This document shows positions 61,387 to 64,000 of a DNA stretch of 64,000 bases, piece by piece. The notes below the pieces were generated by a model. It was given only the letters and a program-made list of their open reading frames with translations, was not told the DNA's origin and did no database searches. Every line of letters starts with the position of its first letter. Position 1 is the stretch's first letter. This stretch comes from Acanthochlamys bracteata. Lineage: Eukaryota > Streptophyta > Magnoliopsida > Pandanales > Velloziaceae. The stretch lies in the NCBI GenBank assembly GCA_019914995.1, contig CM034139.1:4752461-4816460 (forward strand). The letters are read 5' to 3'. The translations under genes and the position numbers were made by a program.

Positions 61387-63298
61387 ATGGCACTTCCCGC
61401 GCAGAATCTTATCCGCTGCCAATCTTTCTTCTCCTTCTGCGATAATCTTCCACGGTTAGCAGTTCATAGCGACCACGGACGCAAGTTCTTCACCGTCGCC
61501 AAATCTCAGAAGCAGCGAGAAGACGGCGGTAACGGCAGCGGCAAGCGAGTCTGGCGCCGCCGCAAACTGGTAAACCATCGTTTCTTCTTCCCCCTAACTA
61601 GAAGTAGCTATAATGAAACTGTCCGATGAATTTTCTGTACTTTTTCATTGGTTTCTATTAAATTATTAGTTCAGACTGGAGTGATGTTAACATGGTAAGA
61701 TTTGATTGAGAATGGACATGGATTGCTTCTAGTTGGATGTACAATCCAAAGCCCTAAGAATAACTTTTGAATCTGTGAACCCAATTCCATCAGCTGAAAG
61801 ATATTTTATATGATTCTGTAAGCTGTTTGGCACTAAATTTTATTGCCATTTAGAGCTTGGTAGTGACACGACATAGCGTAATACACAATTGGATTACAAA
61901 GTTATCTGAGTTGCATATCTTTAACTGAACATTGAGTAATGTATTTGAATTATTGATTCATCAAAGTCCCTGATCTCTCTCTGGATCTTACATTTGTTAG
62001 CATGAAATATTGAAGGTGAAGTGCAACAGATAGAATATAATCTGCCTTCCCATGTCCACCCTCTTTCACTCTTTCATGATCGCCCGTTATGCATTTATGC
62101 TTCTTGAAACACATCCTCTGCTACAAGTCACGATTGCTTATCAGCAATCACTTTGGCTTCTGGTTTCCCAGTCGATCCATAGGTCCTTCCCCTAGGCCTT
62201 TGTAATTGGCGTGAAAAATGTTTTATAAAGATATCAGTTAAAGCATCATCCCGCCTCTTAAAAAGCTTTATTTCAATAGGAGAAGCCACAAATTACCTAC
62301 TTGGAAGAACTTCAGCACAAAATATGAGACATTTGCATGTAGCTTTCATGAATCACTTGTAGACATGTATCCTGGTCCCTTACAAAACCAGGACTTCCGT
62401 ACATTACTTTCTGTCCTTTGCGGTTCCTTTAAATGGCAAAATACTGTTACCGTATCACCTAATTTAAACGTTATGTCTATATATCCATGTAGTCTGATTT
62501 TATATATTAAAAGCTAGTTTCAGGATTCTTGCCATAGTATTGTTCCTTAATGTATTACTGTTCTCCTACTGTATATACATTCGTGCTTCAATTCTGAAGT
62601 CTAATTTATACTCCTTGAAGCCTATTTCTGATGAGTACAATCTGGCTGTCTTGTAAACTGTTGTTCTGTATCAACCAATTGTGAATGAAGACTCTTCTTC
62701 TGCCAGGAACTTCTTTCAAATGGCATGCCAGCATTGTGTTAGCTTGTTAGTTGACCATGATAATGATGTGTTGTTGTAGTTCCCATGAATTCCTTATATC
62801 TAGACATGGATCCACATGTTTGTGTCCACACAGTTCAAAGCACACTTTAACACAACTTGTCCTGTCTGTTTGTTCTTGCTACTGTCTGCAAAATTCTTTC
62901 TGGTTAAAGTCGTCTTGCTGGCTGTATGTTTTCTTGAAGAGACTTTGGATGCCCATTCTTGTTCACAGACGAAAAAGGATGACAAACTGAGATACAAGAT
63001 GGAAAGGATTCCTTTCCTTGAAGAACAAGTGAGGAACATAAGAGAATCCGGGAAAATAATTTCCATGGATATTGAGAAACTACTGCTTTCAGAGGAGAAC
63101 AGATTCGATTTTGTGAATGAAGTTGCTGCGGAAGCCACATCATATATCGAGAATAACAGGGATGAGTATGGGTTTAAGAAACCCATATTACATGTCCTTA
63201 GCAACCGTATTAATGAAGCTGGATTCCATCGCTCAGAAGCTTACGTGGAACCTGATCCATTCAAACCTGGACCAATGTACTTACGACAAGATTTATGA
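61387..63298 (+). CDS. PTAC7: Plastid transcriptionally active chromosome protein 7
   Basis: Exon 1 is 61387-61569 and exon 2 is 62969-63298, joined in phase 0 to give 170 residues; the Arabidopsis protein has about 160. The first 40 residues are a plausible chloroplast transit peptide (few acidic residues; Ser, Phe and Arg rich). The conserved core begins GKRVWRRRKLTKKDDKLRYK and continues ERIPFLEEQVR, RFDFVNEVAAEATSYIENNR, KKPILHVLSNRINEAGFHR and AYVEPDPFKPGP. PTAC7 is an essential component associated with the plastid-encoded RNA polymerase complex and is needed for chloroplast transcription; it has no known catalytic fold. A start at the ATG in CACCATGG is favoured by its context. The intron is 1.4 kb. 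The domain appears complete. Confidence 0.92.
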
Positions 63299-64000
63299 GA
63301 TCATATCCTTTCAGAAAATATGTACTTGGAATAAATTGAAACAACCTTTTAAATGTTATCTTCTCTTTGGTATGCCTCTAAAAACCTTTGATCAAAGTGG
63401 AACCGTATATTTGATAAAATCAGTAGCATGTGTAAGAAATGTAAAATTTGTGCATTGCCGGGTTACTTCTTGTTTGCTGACCTTGTATCAGGCTTTCTTT
63501 GCCCATCTCCTGCCGTAGTCTTCAATTGAGTTCTACGGCTAATTTAGTCTTAATCAGGCAGTTATTGAGAATGTATGCATACAAGTTGTGACACTTCTGC
63601 TTTGCTGGGTTCCTCTTTGCATTTTTCCGAAGCGTATTATATCCACGCGAACGTGCAGTTCACTAGCAACAACGCTTACAAGGAATCGGTTGTGCTCCAC
63701 AAGTAACAGTCATAGGCTTGAAACGCGAGGAATCTGGAAGTTGTGGATGGTGATAGCAAAGTGGACGGCCAGGATTTTCACCTCCTCCGTTATAATCTTC
63801 CGTTTGGATTCTGACAAGTGTTTGCTTTAATCTCCGTTTGGTTTACTTGTCTGTTACCGGCATTAATCTCTCAGACCATAGGCGCCTGCCGAACCACAGG
63901 CATGCACTCGTGGGCCCACGTCTACAGCACCGGCTGTTACTGCCGCCCTCTGCTAAGCGTTGTGGGAGTGTGCGGACAAGCAAGGACAGGATTAGGAGTG
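63299..64000. other. PTAC7 3' flank
   Basis: The first 300 bases are the likely 3' untranslated region. Frames at 63117-63518 and 63588-63830 are not supported. The last 150 bases are noticeably more GC-rich and may approach another gene beyond the window edge. Confidence 0.5.

Noticed and set aside
62800..63204. Minus-strand 134-residue frame
   Set aside because: Antisense to PTAC7 exon 2.
1..64000. tRNA, rRNA or CRISPR arrays
   Set aside because: No sequence with tRNA A/B boxes in cloverleaf context, no rRNA segment and no regularly spaced repeat array was seen by eye.

Overview
This window is nuclear DNA of a flowering plant, most likely a eudicot. Genes carry short AT-rich introns with GT..AG borders and are separated by long AT-rich gaps holding transposon remnants. 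The protein families are plant-specific or plant-typical: plastid ribosomal protein S6, PTAC7, NIN-like protein, RKD, SWEET, TFL1-type PEBP, ABIL and a cellulose synthase-like relic. I could not fix the species. Exon borders below were placed by eye from splice signals, reading-frame continuity and protein similarity; none was confirmed with transcripts.

Layout. 1-4.4 kb is AT-rich without a recognisable gene. 4.47-6.39 kb (+) is a decayed cellulose synthase-like (CslE/CslG type) pseudogene. 7.06-8.76 kb (-) is a four-exon TFL1/CEN-type gene. 9.6-10.1 kb (+) holds a doubtful small secreted-protein candidate. 12.0-13.7 kb (+) encodes plastid ribosomal protein bS6c, followed by 6.5 kb without a recognisable gene. 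20.2-23.5 kb (+) encodes an 869-residue coiled-coil protein and 25.5-26.6 kb (+) a DUF688-type protein. 28.4-29.2 kb (-) is an RKD transcription factor. 29.8-32.0 kb (-) is a three-exon gene for a tiny complex I subunit (NDUFA3/B9-like). 33.2-36.3 kb (+) is an ABIL subunit of the SCAR/WAVE complex. 38.1-41.7 kb (-) is a ten-exon alpha/beta hydrolase. 41.7-49.1 kb is a repeat-rich gap with one hAT-like element nested in another. 49.1-53.9 kb (+) is an NLP6/NLP7-type nitrate-response factor, 54.6-55.0 kb (+) eIF1A, 57.7-59.3 kb (-) a clade II SWEET sugar transporter, and 61.4-63.3 kb (+) PTAC7.

The genes do not form a pathway or operon; each is a separate transcription unit. Themes do recur. 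Two proteins serve the plastid (bS6c, PTAC7) and one serves mitochondrial complex I. Genes for translation or organelle function carry GGCCCA/TGGGCY motifs upstream. The two RWP-RK genes (RKD and NLP) lie 20 kb apart. I saw no clear sign of a novel multi-gene system. The observations most worth a second look are the CSL pseudogene, the nested hAT-like pair, a dispersed AT-rich MITE family, the complete nitrate-contact residue set in the NLP, and the GC-AG intron in ABIL.
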